64,000 bases of DNA from Acridotheres tristis (GCA_037013685.1 CM072891.1:14732501-14796500), one strand, 5' to 3'; numbered from the stretch's first letter, positions 48,399-61,499 are shown. Numbers and translations are program-made. Notes: generated by a model not told the origin, from the letters alone.

Positions 48399-51300
48399 AG
48401 GGTTTAAATAATGTAACTTAACTGTAAGAAACAGAAAGCCATTTCAAAATTGTAACTTTATTGAAATTAGAAACTATGAAATAGCTTGTTTCTTTAAAGA
48501 TTGTGTGAAAAAATGATAACTTTTAGTGCAATTCTATATGCATGATTTATGTTAGAAGTCCTGAGAGAGAATAGACTAGGTTTTATCCATATTAGTTCAT
48601 CACCTCTTCCTAACAGGAAACAGGCCAGATGTCAATGCAAATAAAGCTGTTTCAATTTTTAAACCCTTGTTGACCAAGTCTGGTTATTATCTCTCTGGGA
48701 TCTGTTCAGTGTATCCACTGGGTCAGATTCTGCCTGTCTTTCTCCAGTTCTAGTTGCATCAAATATTACAAAACTATAACATTTAGTATGCTCAGGCATG
48801 GGAATTTGAAGTTAAGCAGCTACATTGGAGCAACACAGCTGCCTGTCTGAAAATTCTTTCCAAATTCAACTTACAGAGTGTTGTGTGCAAGGTATGCCCA
48901 CATCATAGCCTTTATTTTGCCTTTAGTATGTCTGCACTGCACCTGATGACAAACAAATTTTGACAAATAAGGTATGACTTGCCTTTGGGCCCCATTGCAA
49001 GGAGATTTTTAGCAGAAACACAGTGCCCTTCCTCACCAGTGTCATAAGACCTTCAGCATTACATGAAGAAATGACTACGTGAGCATCCACACGGGTGTTT
49101 ATACAGTGCTGTTTGGGGATGTTCTTCTGCTGCCAGGCTGAACAATCTCAGCAACACAATCAGGGAGGCACTTGATGGCTTTCTGTGATGAAACCACAGA
49201 CAGCAGGAGGTGGAAAGATACAGCCTTGAGGAGGGAGGTGTTATACCTCCCAACTATAATATTTATTTTAAGACTCTCTGGAAGGTGAACAGAGCTGCTA
49301 GTGTGTTGTGTTTCTAGGACAGAGACAAAAGCTGCTGATGGGATCATATTAACTCTGTGTACATAGTATTCCTCAAAAGGGATACAGGTTTTAAGAAGGA
49401 AATATAATTTTTACTACAGTGCTTGGGCTTGTCTCCATTTATCTGTGATAGATTATGAATTCAGACCTGCTCCATACTCTTGCAAGTAAGGACTTAAATG
49501 ACTTTTCTCAAGTAATCCAGCCTGGTGACAGAGAAGTTATCCAGGAAAAAGTTGGGATGATTTCATATGCCAAATGTTCAGTGAGCAGACTGGCATAAGA
49601 TATCTTAGCACTTAAGGATATGAGAAAGTGTAGAGAGATTTCCAGTGTGATTTTGTGGGATGCTAGACTTACCCCACTACATCCATACCATGGAAATGAA
49701 TGGTAGAGAGTTACTTAGAAAAAACAGTGGCAGGATAATTCACTTGCGAGATTAGAAAACCCAAAGCTTTTCTGCTTGTTTGCTTTTTTAGATATTACTA
49801 AAATATATAAATATTTATTCGTTATGATCTCTGCTCTACTGAGTTATTGAAACTACCTGAAGTTAAAGGAGCCACCTGGTGCACACCAAAGGTTTTGCCT
49901 AGAGGCAATGAAATACACACATATACTTTTCAGAGATACATGTAGTAACATTAAGAATACTGCAAGGCAGCAATTTTTATGAGCATTTTTGGCTTTGTGT
50001 TGACTGCATCAGAGAAGGAAGTTTCTATATAATGTATATTCTGTGACTCTTTATTAGCCTGTCATTTTGAGAGGCTATGAGAAGTCAGAATGACCACAAT
50101 TGTACTTTCCAACCTTCAGTGGAAATTCCATTGCTGGTTTGCTTTGCAAGCCTGAGAACAGCTCTCTGTCAAATGCTAAAGAGCCACAAGCCTTATGAAA
50201 TGAGGTATTTGACACTGTCTGAAAAACATGCTGACCAAGACAAATTTTGCAGAGAAAAATCTAAATAATTTTAGAATTTCAGACTTCTGTATCCAAAGGA
50301 TGGTACTCTTCACAGTCTAGACAGTCTATTTTAGAGAGTTTTATATGTTATCCCCAGAAATGCTTTTGTTCTAAGCAAAAAATATTTTACCTAGAGTGAG
50401 GACAATTTAGCCACATTACTATTGTGTGGTCCTGAAGGGAACAGGTTTGCAGAGGACAAATAAAATCAGACCTGCTGAGCTGATGCAAACTGGTATCCCA
50501 GCACTATAACCCAAAGGCTCAGTTAAGAAAGGAAGAATCTTGTGTTTAAACCCCCAGATACAAATACTAATTAGAAGCTGAAGGAAAAAACTCAGCAAAA
50601 AATTAGAAGATGCTTTGTTAGAGAGACTAGGAGGGAGACAAAGCTGCTGCCTGCTTAAATGGTGGATATTTTTAAGAATAAACTGTTTCTATCCCATATA
50701 TTTTCATCTTTCTTTAACATAGAAGAGGGCATATGCTTTTTGCTCATTCTGTTTTAGACACTTGCTTCACCTTGTGAAAGGTGAGTATACTCATATGGAT
50801 GTTGGAAAGATAATAGGTGTTACCATATGTGACAATTGCCTTTTGTCAGTATGAGGCCTTGAACTTGCTTGAAGAATAGCAGGAAATCTGGAAGGAAATG
50901 GGGATCCAATTTACCTTCTAGGGTCCCTGGAGTGAACCCTGCTGAAAAGTGGCTGACTTTTCAGGCTGTGTGGTGTCATGTGCATGTATGCATTTCAGGT
51001 TTGCCAGGAGACCAGATACAGAAACTTGAATTTCTTTATGTGCCCAGATGTGTATTACCTTATTATTAACAACAATGAAATATTTTTTCTTAGTTTAGAG
51101 GGTACAGAATGTCTCTAAACCTAAGAAATATTAAAAATCATGGGACATTTTCTGTTTAGTCATTTGAGTCTTTAAGTCTTCAAATTGAATGTAAATATGA
51201 TATTTTTAATCTTGTTACAGATCAGGAATTCAGTGCATTGACTTTGCCTCAGGTCAGGATTTCAATGCATTAACCCAGATGTGTTTAGGACAGCTTATGT

Positions 51301-51739
51301 GACCACACATGGTTCATGGCTCTCTAAAGACAGTCTTGTCAGACTCTGATTGCTGAAACACAAATGTTGCATCATGTGTTTGGAATAACCTTTTGTGCTT
51401 GTTCAGGGAGTGGGAATGGAACAGTGGAAATTTTGCCACAGTATTTCTTAATTAGAATTAAATCATGGCACAGAGGAAACACAGAATATAATTGTGATTG
51501 AGCAAAAAGAAAAGATGAAAATTTAAGAGCAGTTAAAGTAATGCAGTTATTACAGACCTGGAATCAGGGACATACTTTTCCTCATCTGTTCAAAAGTTAT
51601 ATATAGCTCAGGGAACCTCCCTGAATAATTATTCTGGAAGCTTTTGCACAGGTTCCACTATGTGCTGAGAATAGCCTTGGGGAATTTAAAAGCTAAAATA
51701 ACAATGCTTGGTAAAGGATTAGAAGAATTAGTCAGCGAG
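48399..51739. other. Unique noncoding sequence
   Basis: No gene recognised. A 58-nt segment at 50,723-50,780 (+) lies between good splice signals, with one open frame. An imperfect local repeat is visible at about 51,225-51,280 (CAGGAATTCAGTGCATTGAC versus CAGGATTTCAATGCATTAAC). Confidence 0.5.
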
Positions 51740-52350
51740 GCAAGTTTTGACAATGGCAACAGCAACAACTCCAGCAGTGGCTACAGTAACTTCTGAGCAG
51801 CAGAATGAGCTGGACAGGGAGTTCCTAAAGGCAGGGAGCTGAGCAACAGCTGAGAGACCCGAGTCACCAGACCTTGAGCCACACGGGATCACCTGGAAAA
51901 AGCAAAGAGCAAGGACCTTTGGTGACTTCCCACTGCAGGGACAGGGGCACCCACCTGCCCACCTAACCTCTGCCCTGACAAGTTTGTTGCCTGCCCAGGG
52001 CTTGAATCAGAGATGTCACAGAAAGACTGCCAAGTCTTCTCAACATATATTATCCCGTTTGTCTTTCATGCAGGCATTGATGAAAACAAGGGTAAATTTG
52101 AAACCATCACACATGGTTTCAGAGCTCTAGGGACACTGGACAACGGTCTGTGAGCTGAGGTAGTTTTCTCCTTGATACTGCCAGTTATGGTAAATGTTGA
52201 GAGAAAAACTGATTTCCCAAATAAATGATTGGCTGCATTGCTGGTGTTGGCAAGAGGGGCTTAGTTTCTGTAACCATGGGACCCTGTCTGCTGGCAGTTG
52301 ATAGGGAGAGATGAGATCCATCTCACTCCTGTCATTACTCAAGCATAAGC
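51740..52350 (+). pseudogene. Fossil CR1 ORF1 with SGNH esterase domain
   Basis: This is a second copy of the esterase-type ORF1, frameshifted several times. In order it shows a basic stretch KKQRARTF, block I as GDFPLQG (51,921-51,941) with Phe in place of the nucleophilic Ser, then TGAPTCPP. Next comes IRDVTERLPSLL (about 52,006-52,041) after an in-frame stop. A hydrophobic strand leads to a degenerate block III (HAGIDEN, 52,067-52,087), then TITHGFRALG and AEVVFSLILPV. QINDWLHCWC follows at 52,218, then NHGTL, and finally GRDEIHLT, whose block V D-x-x-H is intact (52,310-52,321). The order and spacing match the minus-strand relic at 13 kb. The block before 51,900 is less certain and may be its N-terminal part. 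CR1 RT sequence starts about 40 bp later in the same orientation. Confidence 0.75.
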
Positions 52351-52384
52351 AGGAAATACGCAGGAGATGAAAGCAGGGTCAGTC

Positions 52385-53240
52385 TGCTTGGAATGAATAT
52401 TGCAAATAACACAGAGCCAGGAGGAGTGGCCCATACCCCAGAGGGCTGTGCAGCCCTTCAGAGGGAACCCTACAGGCTGGAGAGATGGGCAGGGAGGAAC
52501 CTTCTGAAATTCAACAAAGACAAATATGGGGTCCTACACCTGGGGAAGAACAACCCCAAGCACCAGACCAGGCTGGGGGGAAACTGCTGGGAAGCAACTT
52601 GGTGGAAAAGGACCTGGGGGTCCTGGTGACAACAAGCTGTCCATGACCAGCACTGCCCTTGTAGGGCAAGAAGATCAGTGGGATCCTGGGGTGCATTAGA
52701 AGAGCATTGCCAGCAGGTCATGAGATGTGATCCTGCCCCTCCACTGAGCCCTGGTGAGGCCTCAGCTGTGTCCAGTTCCAGGCTCTTCAGTACAGGAGAG
52801 ACATGGAGCTCCTGGAGTGGGTTCAGTGGAGGGCTATGAAGATGATGAGGGGGTTGGAGCTCAGGAGGACAGGCTGAGGGAGCTGTGCCTGTTCAGCCTC
52901 CAGAAGAGATGATTGAGAGGAGCCTCATTAATGTCTATATGAAGGGAAGGGTATCAAGAGGTTGGATCAGGTTCTTCTTCATGGTGCTGAGCAATTGGAC
53001 AAGAGGCAAAAAGCAGAAACTGATGCACAGGAAATTCCATCTGAATATGAGGAAAAGCTTCTTTACTGTGTGGGTGACCATGCACTGGAACAAATTCCCC
53101 CAAGTCTTGGAGTCTTGGTGTTTCCCCATTGGAAATATTCAGGAACCATCTGGACACAGTCTGGTGCAATAAGCCTTAGGATGACCCTGTTTGAGCAGGG
53201 AGGTTGGACCAACCTGACACATTTTGTGATTAATATCTCA
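52385..53240 (+). mobile_element. CR1 LINE fragment: RT C-terminus and 3' end
   Basis: The start translates as IANNTEPGGVA (52,399 on), a decayed form of the RT catalytic F-A-D-D-T region in which both aspartates now read Asn. The frame continues through ALQREPYRLERWAGRNLLKF and VLHLGKNNPKHQ to about 52,629. Later pieces in shifted frames include the ILGC motif (about 52,685), LRELCLFSLQKR (about 52,875) and HRKFHLNMRKSFFTVWV (53,025-53,075). The GAGCAGGGAGGTTGGACC box (53,193-53,210) typical of CR1 tails follows. A decayed GATT/TGTG tail ends near 53,232. Intact CR1 ORF2 is about 900 codons with endonuclease and RT; only the last third of the RT remains. Several frameshifts and stops make it inactive. 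Confidence 0.9.
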
Positions 53241-55116
53241 AGGTATCCTGGGCCTGGCAGGAAGTAAAGCAGGGCTGTTGAAGGACTAATGGATTTGAAA
53301 GGAAGAAAGTATGAAAGCAATGGATGTTATGATTCCATTAGGTTATAAAAAGACTTTGGTATAAGACTAAAGACTTCATACATTTAATGCAAGAGAATTT
53401 TAATTTGAAAAGGGGAAAAGAAAAAATTTGGAACCATATTGTCAGGCAAAAATACATACATGGATAAAGCACTGGTACACAGCACAGTAGAACTCGATGA
53501 CTGTTCAGTATTCATAAGGAATTAATTTCTGCTAGTAGCTTTAAAATACTTATTTCACGTTCCTAGACATATATGCCAGCTCTTCAGTTCTGTGCCCACT
53601 TGACCAAAGTTATAATATTTTCCTTACAGCTAAGGCAAATTTCATATGGAAAAATGCAAATACAAAAATTTCATGCCCCAGGCCTGAATTTTTATTCTAT
53701 CCAACTGTCTCTTGCCCCTTCACAGCACATTACACTAGATTTCATATGCAAATGTATTGAAACAGCGCAGCTTCGGTCCCCCCTCTGGTGGAAATGAGCA
53801 GAACTGCAAAATGCTACAAAATGTTTTATAGCTAATGGTCAGAGCCCAAACAAACCCTTTTGTTCCTTTTCTGAGTCCTTGCCTCATGCATTTTGTTTTG
53901 TGCTAGCTGTGCTTTATAACACTTATTCCCAGTGTTGTAAAGCTGCTCTGGGAAAAAGAGAAACCAAAAAAAGAAAGCTTATGGTATATAACAATGATAA
54001 AACAGCTGTATTTCTATGTTGTTATTCCAATGACCTATGGAAAGTAGTAAAGAACAGTTTCTCCTCTAATTGGCCACAGGTATGAACTAGACATCTTATG
54101 TTTTCATACTAACAGGCAAGAATGAAGACTCTTAGATTGTTTTAATCGGAGTTTCCATTATCATGTCCGTGTATAAGATAATATCCCTTGCCTTGACCTT
54201 GAAAAGACTAGTAGAAATTTATGTATTTGGCTGTAGGACGTGCAAATATGGATCCATTTTAAAAATGCAGAAAACTCTTTTTCCTCTTAAAAGTTTTCAA
54301 AAAGAGGTACAATAAGAGAAGTGTGATAAGAACCAATTAAAATTCGCAAATTATTAAAGATGTCCCAGAAAAGAGTAGAGAAAGTTCTGTTCTTACTTTG
54401 TGACAATCAAGATTTTAAAGAATAAGGATGTAGACTGATCATCAGGAATATCTGTTCTGCTAGAGATGATACAGAACAATACTGCAGTAATAGCTCTTGG
54501 TTTTGTACATCTTCCTTTAGAGGACCCATATTCCTTAATAGAAACTGATATGTAATACAAGAGAAACATTTACATGCAAAATGAATTTAAAATTTCTTTA
54601 TTATATGGAGGTTTTGCTGAAAATAATGTCTAGCTCATTCTTGAATTTTCCAAGTACTTTATCTTTCCTGTGTCTAGAAGTAAACATTTTAATCTTATGT
54701 GAAACTAAAGTTGAAACGTCATCTTTTTTTCTGAACATTGGAGCAGAGCTCTAATCCAGAGTCTTGACAGTGAATAATGCTCCATGAATTCCCTGATCAT
54801 ATTGTAGGCTTGTGAAACTCAGTGACAGAGACAAACTTATGAAAAAACAAACCCACCCCTCAAATTCAGACTCAATACCTTTTCTATTTCTAAAACGACT
54901 TTTTAATGTTCTAAACTTACAACATCACTTTGAGAAGATTTTCAGACTACTGTTAAAGCCCAAAAATGTTTCTGTCTGCCTTTGTCTATCTCTGTAGCAC
55001 TGCAGCTATAGTTATTTAAAACTGATCTTAAAAATTGACATAGTAGTTTAAAAAAATCCAAGACAACAAAAAACTTAAAACGGGATTTGTTCCATGGCAA
55101 ACATTTCAAGCATTAT
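53241..55116. other. Unique AT-rich noncoding sequence
   Basis: No gene or repeat family recognised between the two CR1 fragments and the small tandem duplication. Confidence 0.5.
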
Positions 55117-55156
55117 ATTGCAAAAATTATATTAACATTGCAAAAATTATATTAAC
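55117..55156 (+). repeat. Exact 20-bp tandem duplication
   Basis: The unit ATTGCAAAAATTATATTAAC occurs twice head to tail (55,117-55,136 and 55,137-55,156) without a mismatch. The lack of differences suggests a recent slippage event. Confidence 0.95.
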
Positions 55157-56290
55157 ACCACATTTTCAGGAAACAGGCAGCAGATCACAATTTTGTCAGA
55201 AGGGCAAATAAAAGACAAATTTCAGAGAAAACAAAACAATAGGTGCTAGGCATAAAAAGAGATAAGTGATGTTAAGAGAAGGTTAAAAAAACCCAATCAG
55301 TATATGGTTAAGGCTTGAATAATATATCAGGAAACATATTGTAAAAATAATGTCAGAAGACACTAAATAACTGGAAAGGCTACATCAGGCAAGTAAATCA
55401 TGAGTAGAAATTCTAGTAGATAGAATTAAGTAACAGTGGAAACTTAATTTTACCTTTAGCATCTAGGTTTTTAGAATAGGTCCGGGTTTCTAACACCATC
55501 AAGAGCCTACATAAGAGGTGGAATATTTTAAGAGCTCGAAAAGCACTTGCCTTCTAGGTAGATTTAATGAACAAGAAATTGAGTTGATCATAAGTTTAGT
55601 GCTCTTGAAAACTGAAAACCCAAGGGTTTTGAGGCATCTACACACAGACATATAAAAAGGTTTATATCAAAAATATCTGTTCTTCTTTTCTGTATAATAA
55701 ACTGCACATAAAATGAGAATTTTGATGACCTTTGGTGATGCTCTAACAGTCATATGGTGAAGCAAACAGAAAACACAGCAAAGAATCATGGACAGAGTAA
55801 TAGAAGGATGATAAACTGACCCAGAAAAGATCAAGTGGTAAAGTAAAAGAATTTCTGAAAGCTCTGGCTTTGAAAGAGGGAGCAAATATACTGTCTTTTT
55901 TTTTTCTTTCTATGATCAGGCTCATGGTCTCTGCAAATAAACAGGACTGCCTCAATGAAATATACAATGCTAAATCAGTGTTTTCTCCAAAGGTAAGAGA
56001 ATACAAAATCTGAATTTTTACAGTTTTTCCTATCAAGTGGTAATGATATTTTTCTCAGTGTGCAATAGAATTCATGTAGTTACATTTTTTTAGTGCAGCT
56101 GTCATGTCAAAAGCTTCTGCTTTTAGAAGAAATATTCACCACAGAGAATATATAGGACTTTGGTGTTTATAAAACCTAAAGTAGCAGTTTCTCCAGAAAT
56201 AAAAAGAAAGATTATTTCTCATCTGCAGAAATTTCACAGCCAGAAAGGAGAGTCTGGAGGCAGTTGGAAAGCTGTACGACAGGAAGGCAT
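55157..56290. other. Unique AT-rich noncoding sequence
   Basis: No gene recognised. Minus-strand frames of 72 and 97 codons (55,667-56,036) overlap and have no recognised domain. Confidence 0.5.
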
Positions 56291-57110
56291 CACAGAATCA
56301 CAGTCATAGAACGGTTTGGATTGAAAGGGACCTTAAAGATCACCTGTTCCACCACAGCTGCCATGAGCAGAGAACCTTCCACTAGATTAGGTTGCTCAAA
56401 GTTCCATCTAGCCTGGCCTTCAGCAGTTCCAGGAACGGGGTACCCATCACATCTCTGGGCAACCTGTTCCAGTGCCTCACCATCCTCACTGTGAAGGACT
56501 TCTTCCCAATATATAATCAAAGTCTACCGTCCTTCAGCTAAAAGCCATTCCCTTCTGTCCTGTCACTACATTGCTTTGTGAAAAGTCCCAGGCTCTCTTT
56601 TAGGCCCTCTCTAGGTACTGGAGGACACTCTATGGTCTTCCTGGATCTTGCCTGTATCCAGGCTGAACAACCTCAAGTCTCTCAGCCTGTCCTGTCTTCA
56701 AAGCAGAGGTGCTACAGCCCTCTGATCCTTTGTGGCCCCCTTTGGGCTCACTTCAGCAGGCCCCCATCCTCCCTGTGCTGGATGCTTCACTCCAGATGGG
56801 ATATCAGGAGAGCAGTGGGGAGGTGGACAGCCTCTCCCCTTGCCCACTGGCCATGCTGCTTCCCATGCAGCCAAGGACACAGATGGCTCTGGGCTGACAT
56901 TGCTGGGTGATGCTGAGCTTCACATCAACCACTGCCCCTCAAGCCAGTCTTTGCTCTCAGGGCTTCTTTCATATATCCATGTTTGGAATTGTCCTGACCC
57001 AGGTGCACGACCTTGCACTTGGCCTTGTTGAACTTCTTGAGATTTGCACAGGCCCAACTCTCAAGTCTGCTGAGACTCATCTGGATGGCATCCAGAAGGG
57101 AATGCTGTCC
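56291..57110 (-). mobile_element. CR1 LINE fragment: RT C-terminus and 3' end
   Basis: On the plus strand the fragment opens with CACAGAATCACAGTCATAGA, the reverse complement of the CR1 terminal octamer repeat. The antisense 3' UTR-proximal segment (GGGACCTTAAAGATCA, CCACTAGATTAGGTTGCTC) follows. Then comes the RT C-terminal region, running to the antisense of the AFVNFNKAK-type segment near 57,020-57,050. On the minus strand, pieces such as VDVKLSITQQC and CVLGC are readable around 56,930-56,860. Homology stops near 57,110, so the copy is 5'-truncated, as is usual for target-primed LINE insertion. Stops and frameshifts break every frame. It is better preserved than the other CR1 pieces here, so probably younger. 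The plus- and minus-strand open frames across 56,264-57,243 are by-products. Confidence 0.93.
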
Positions 57111-60100
57111 TAATCCTGATGCAGATGGGCATGGCTCTGACGCTGTGCAGCTATTTCTATTTCAAGAACTATCCAAATGCATGTGCAGGTGGCAACCTGG
57201 CTTCTTGCCCCTAGCCCGAACTCTGACACTAGGCTATGTTTGATGATATTATTTTAAACACTCATACGTATAAATTATTCCTAGTTACATTGATTCCTGT
57301 GTCAGTTTCCCCGTTGCAAATGCTGCATTATGAAAGTCCCAAAAAGGATGACTGTTTTGGGAGTTATTGATCTCAGACTACTTCATAGCATACAATACAG
57401 AATTCTTTTGCCTAAATATTTTCTCAGTATTTTCTGATTCTGATATAATAAAAATTATTAAATCACATTCAAACTATCAAGACATCTGTTGTGTAAGAAG
57501 CCAGGATCTGTCCTTTGCTAACATAATTGCTGCATTCCTTTGGTGATTTAATGCTGACATGTATAGAGAAAGTAATAGATTCTAGTCTTGTGCTTGTTTT
57601 TTAAAAAAATATTTTCCTTTGTTATGTGAGTTCATTCTTTGATATATAGCGTGAAATATCAATACCAAAGGAAGGGAAAACAAATAAATTAAAACGTTTT
57701 TGTTTAAGTATAATTTGTCAACTAAAGCATTGCAAAGCACTTTTAAGAAAGCATTGTATCCACTGAGTACACACTGAAGTGTAATGGAGTCTTTCCACAG
57801 AATCCCTGGGCTTTGATCAAGGCTTAAAGAATTAACTCTATTAGCACCCCAATTAAGTAAAATATGCCTAGGAAAAGTCAAAAGTAGAAGAGATACTTGA
57901 GTTGTACACTCTGATAGAATAATACTGTGAATAGAACTGAAAAATATTTTCAGTCTTATGTCATGTACCTCATATACATTGACAGTCATAAATCACATTC
58001 ATTTCAAGGCCTTGAGGTACTATACAGAAATCAGCAAACACTGCTAGTATTAGAAGAGTACTGAATGCAGCAGGATAGAACAAGGGTAACCTGCTGGACT
58101 CCTGCTTGCAGAAGAATGTAAGAAAAATAACAAAAACTCCAACTCTTCCACTAAATGCAATTCATCATTTTTTATTGACCATCTTGAAGAATAAAAATCA
58201 CTGTTTGTCTTGGGGAAACTATATTTGGTTATTTAAAACAATTTGCTTGGAAATAGCTGTGAAACATTAAGGACAGCCTGAAAAAGAAAGCTTTCAACTC
58301 AACATCCTGGCAGAATTATCTGATTCAGTGGTCAAATACTCAATACTCAAAATAATGGCCTTCAGAAACATTTTATTTGATTTACAGTAATTTTCTTCTC
58401 TTTTCAACTCTTTAAAAAACAACAGCATATTGACATAGTTTAATATCCCGTGGTTCAAAACAGTTCCAGGCATTATATGGAACAGTCCTAATCTATAAAA
58501 TATGGTCTTCTTTCTACAAATCATTACATCCATGAGTAACTTTATGTGCAAGAGTTATTCCAGGGATATGCAGGGACTCTTTACACCTCCTCCCTTAATC
58601 ATTCACAGAGTGTGTACACTAAAGGCACACAGGTAAATGCTTGTGTAAATAATGCATCAAATTAAAAGGCTAGGGTGTTTCAAATTCACCTGTAGCTTTC
58701 ATAAAGGCACCGTGACTTTTTAAAATCCTACTGATTACAGGATGCAACAGAGTTCATGCAGCAAGTAGAAAGCAGCACTGAAGAAAAGAATGGAGAAATA
58801 TGTCTTGAAGTTATCAAGATTTGTTAAACTATGTGAATGATAATTCATACCAACAGTATGAGTGTAGAAATCAATTCTGTAGTAGTAGGACTATGATGAT
58901 AGAGGAGGGCAGCTGGAAGTGACAAGCAGGAGCTGCTTAGGAAGAGAAGAAAGAGGGTTATTTAGTGAGATACTTGAGTGTGAGGGGTGTTTCCCCATGT
59001 CGGTGCCATAAAACTGTTTGGAGTGCAGATAGCTAATCTAATCACTAATGCAGTGATGCTGGACTGTGGCACTGACTACCGAGTGATACTGTGGGATGAT
59101 AGATGTGGGAGCTCCTGGCACCACTGACAGATAATTAGGGAAATTGGCAGGGCTGGGGGGAAGAAAGCTGAAATCTATTGTGCACATAAAGAAGATGAAA
59201 ACCTGTTGTTGGGAGGAATGTAAGGGCTTTTATCTCCCGTAAGTAAGGAGGGAATTGAAAGCTCTCTGATGAAGGTAGGAACTTAGTGTCAGAGAGTGGA
59301 AGGTAACCTGAATCATGACAATTTGCCAAGCTTGAGCCTGCTGCCTTGTAGAGAGCTTGCCATTTGTAAATGAGAAGCTTTCAACAGGGGAGAAATATAG
59401 AGGCAAAAATACAATTTGGTGTCTGCAAAGGCGGGTGTTACAGAGATTCATGAAAAACATTGGCAAAAAATGCAGTGTAAGGCTGAATGCTGTGATCTTT
59501 TTTAAGATGACTTGGAACTTAATCAAAGTTAACCACAACAGTTCAGTTTTAGCTGTAATAATAATAACAAACATGGCAATGTACTTTAGAGTCTTTCAGT
59601 CAACTTCCTCTGGAAATCTCGTGCCCAGAGTACCTGTCACTGCTGTAATCCACATTAAGCAAACTCTCCTTTGGACTTTAGGTATAGACTCTGAACCGGA
59701 GAGGAATGTCCATGTAGATTGGAGTGTCAAATACTGAAAGAAAACACAGGACCCGAGAATAGGTGTGCTTGTTCAGGCCAAAGGATCCTCCTAATACTCT
59801 ACCCCTAGTGAGTGGAGATAGGGGCAAGGTGACTGGCAGGCATAGAAGAGCCTAGACTCTGATAGCTATTACTGTGCTAAATCAGGTTGGTTTCAATCAC
59901 AGGTTAATGAGAAAAGTTTTTATAGCTGTGCCCACACTTTACTGCAACATATGTGCATTTTCTTCACTCATATAAGGTGTACTTGAAGGAATTCATTTAC
60001 CTTGTGTTTCTTACCTGGGCATTCATCATCTGACTGGTAATTATAATGACTGTTCTTTGTACTTGGATTCTTTAGGGAGTGGGCTGTAGGTAAAGTACCT

Positions 60101-61499
60101 TGTATTCTTTAGGTGTTTATATCCTATTAATTTCATTGAGAGTTAGACAACTAATTAGAAGGTGCATGCCTGAAAACCTTTGATAACGTAGACCTTTGTT
60201 TCTGCAAACAGATGCTATGCTGCTGATAATACAGCAACAGAGTGAAGTTACAGTGTGGATGGTTTAGTACATATGCAAGGAGTTGGACCCTAGATAGTCC
60301 AAGACTTTTTCTTTTAAAATGCCCTGCAAATTACTCTGCAACTTAGTGAAGTTACTCAAGCTCAGCAGATCTCAGTTCTTCTCTAGCCACTTTCAGTTAC
60401 CAACATCTGTCTCTTTTGAAAACACAGTATGGGCAACATTTTCAAGATGTTTGTGGAAATATAGGAACAGATGACTACAAATTAATAGAAAGGTGAAAAA
60501 TAGATGCAGATGGCAATGAATTTTACATATTTCAATTTAATTTCTATACAGTGCACATATACACGCTTCTTAATTAGGAAGAGAAGCAAAACAATTACTT
60601 GGGTTAAGGTACAGTAAAGATTTGTTTTCATGGCTATCTAAATGTCTTGGTCTCAGTAATACAAATACCTTCTATGCTGCATTCCACAAGCCCAGACTGA
60701 AAATTAATCTATTTGAAACTTTCTTTTTGTCTCCTATTTCTGGCTCCAGATAGTGAGATGTGTATTTGAATGGGGATTTTGGTTCTTTTGGGGGTATTTG
60801 GATGTACAAATCTGCCAAAACACTCTGTCTAAACAGTCATTTCCCAAGAAGTCTGTGAGACTTTGAATTTTATTACTGAAGTGAGTCTACAGATAAAATG
60901 GTTTCCTTGCCTCTTATGTGCAATTTTCTCATGATTACACTGGGGAGCAGAACCTGATTGTATAATAAAATTTACTTGGTATGCAAAATTTCAGATATGG
61001 AATCAATGAAGGTGCTCAAATGGAATTTAATGGTGATGATGAGTGACAGATGAGAAACCAGCTCCCTCTGCTAAACCTAGACTAGCTCAACGAAGCCGTT
61101 GAATTGTAGGTGTTCACTAATTTCAGAAATGCCAGTGATTGCTTAATTTTAGTAAATTCAGTAAAAATCCAGTAAATGCAGGTTTTAAAAATGCAAATCG
61201 TGAGCTTTCTCAGAAAGAACTGCCTCTGTGTTTATTTTTCAAAGAATATATTAGACCATATATTCCATTAGACAATATATATGATTCATGTAGTCGATGC
61301 ACCGCGTGAGCTGTGATCCCCGTGGGCGACTGCCAGCAAGGTGCAGATGAGTTAGTTTAACTGATAATGAGGCAGACACGGTGTTATGGATTCTCTCGTG
61401 AGCAAAACAGAATCAACTTGAAGAATTTTTACTGTATCTTGTTGCCAACTAAACCAATTTTCTAGTTGTTGATTTGAGAATTCAGAGAGAAGGAAAATA
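57111..61499. other. Unique noncoding sequence
   Basis: The first about 130 bp remains GC-rich but no longer resembles CR1. The longest open frame of the window (135 codons, 57,582-57,989, minus) and a 126-codon plus frame (59,357-59,737) fall here. Neither shows a domain, splice context or plausible composition, so both are treated as chance. No repeat family is recognised. Confidence 0.5.

Noticed and set aside
49120..49170. Possible antisense CR1 RT piece (CCAGGCTGAACAATCTCAG)
   Set aside because: Only a short stretch resembles CR1 and neither flank continues the alignment, so chance is more likely.
52393..53320. Several 60-100 codon frames on both strands as independent genes
   Set aside because: They are fragments and shadows of the decayed CR1 reverse transcriptase.
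57582..57989. Longest open frame in the window (135 codons, minus)
   Set aside because: AT-rich, with no recognised domain, splice context or coding-like composition. Frames of this size are expected by chance in 64 kb of AT-rich DNA on two strands.
59357..59737. 126-codon plus-strand open frame
   Set aside because: It overlaps two minus-strand frames, has no domain and no splice signals, and is treated as chance.
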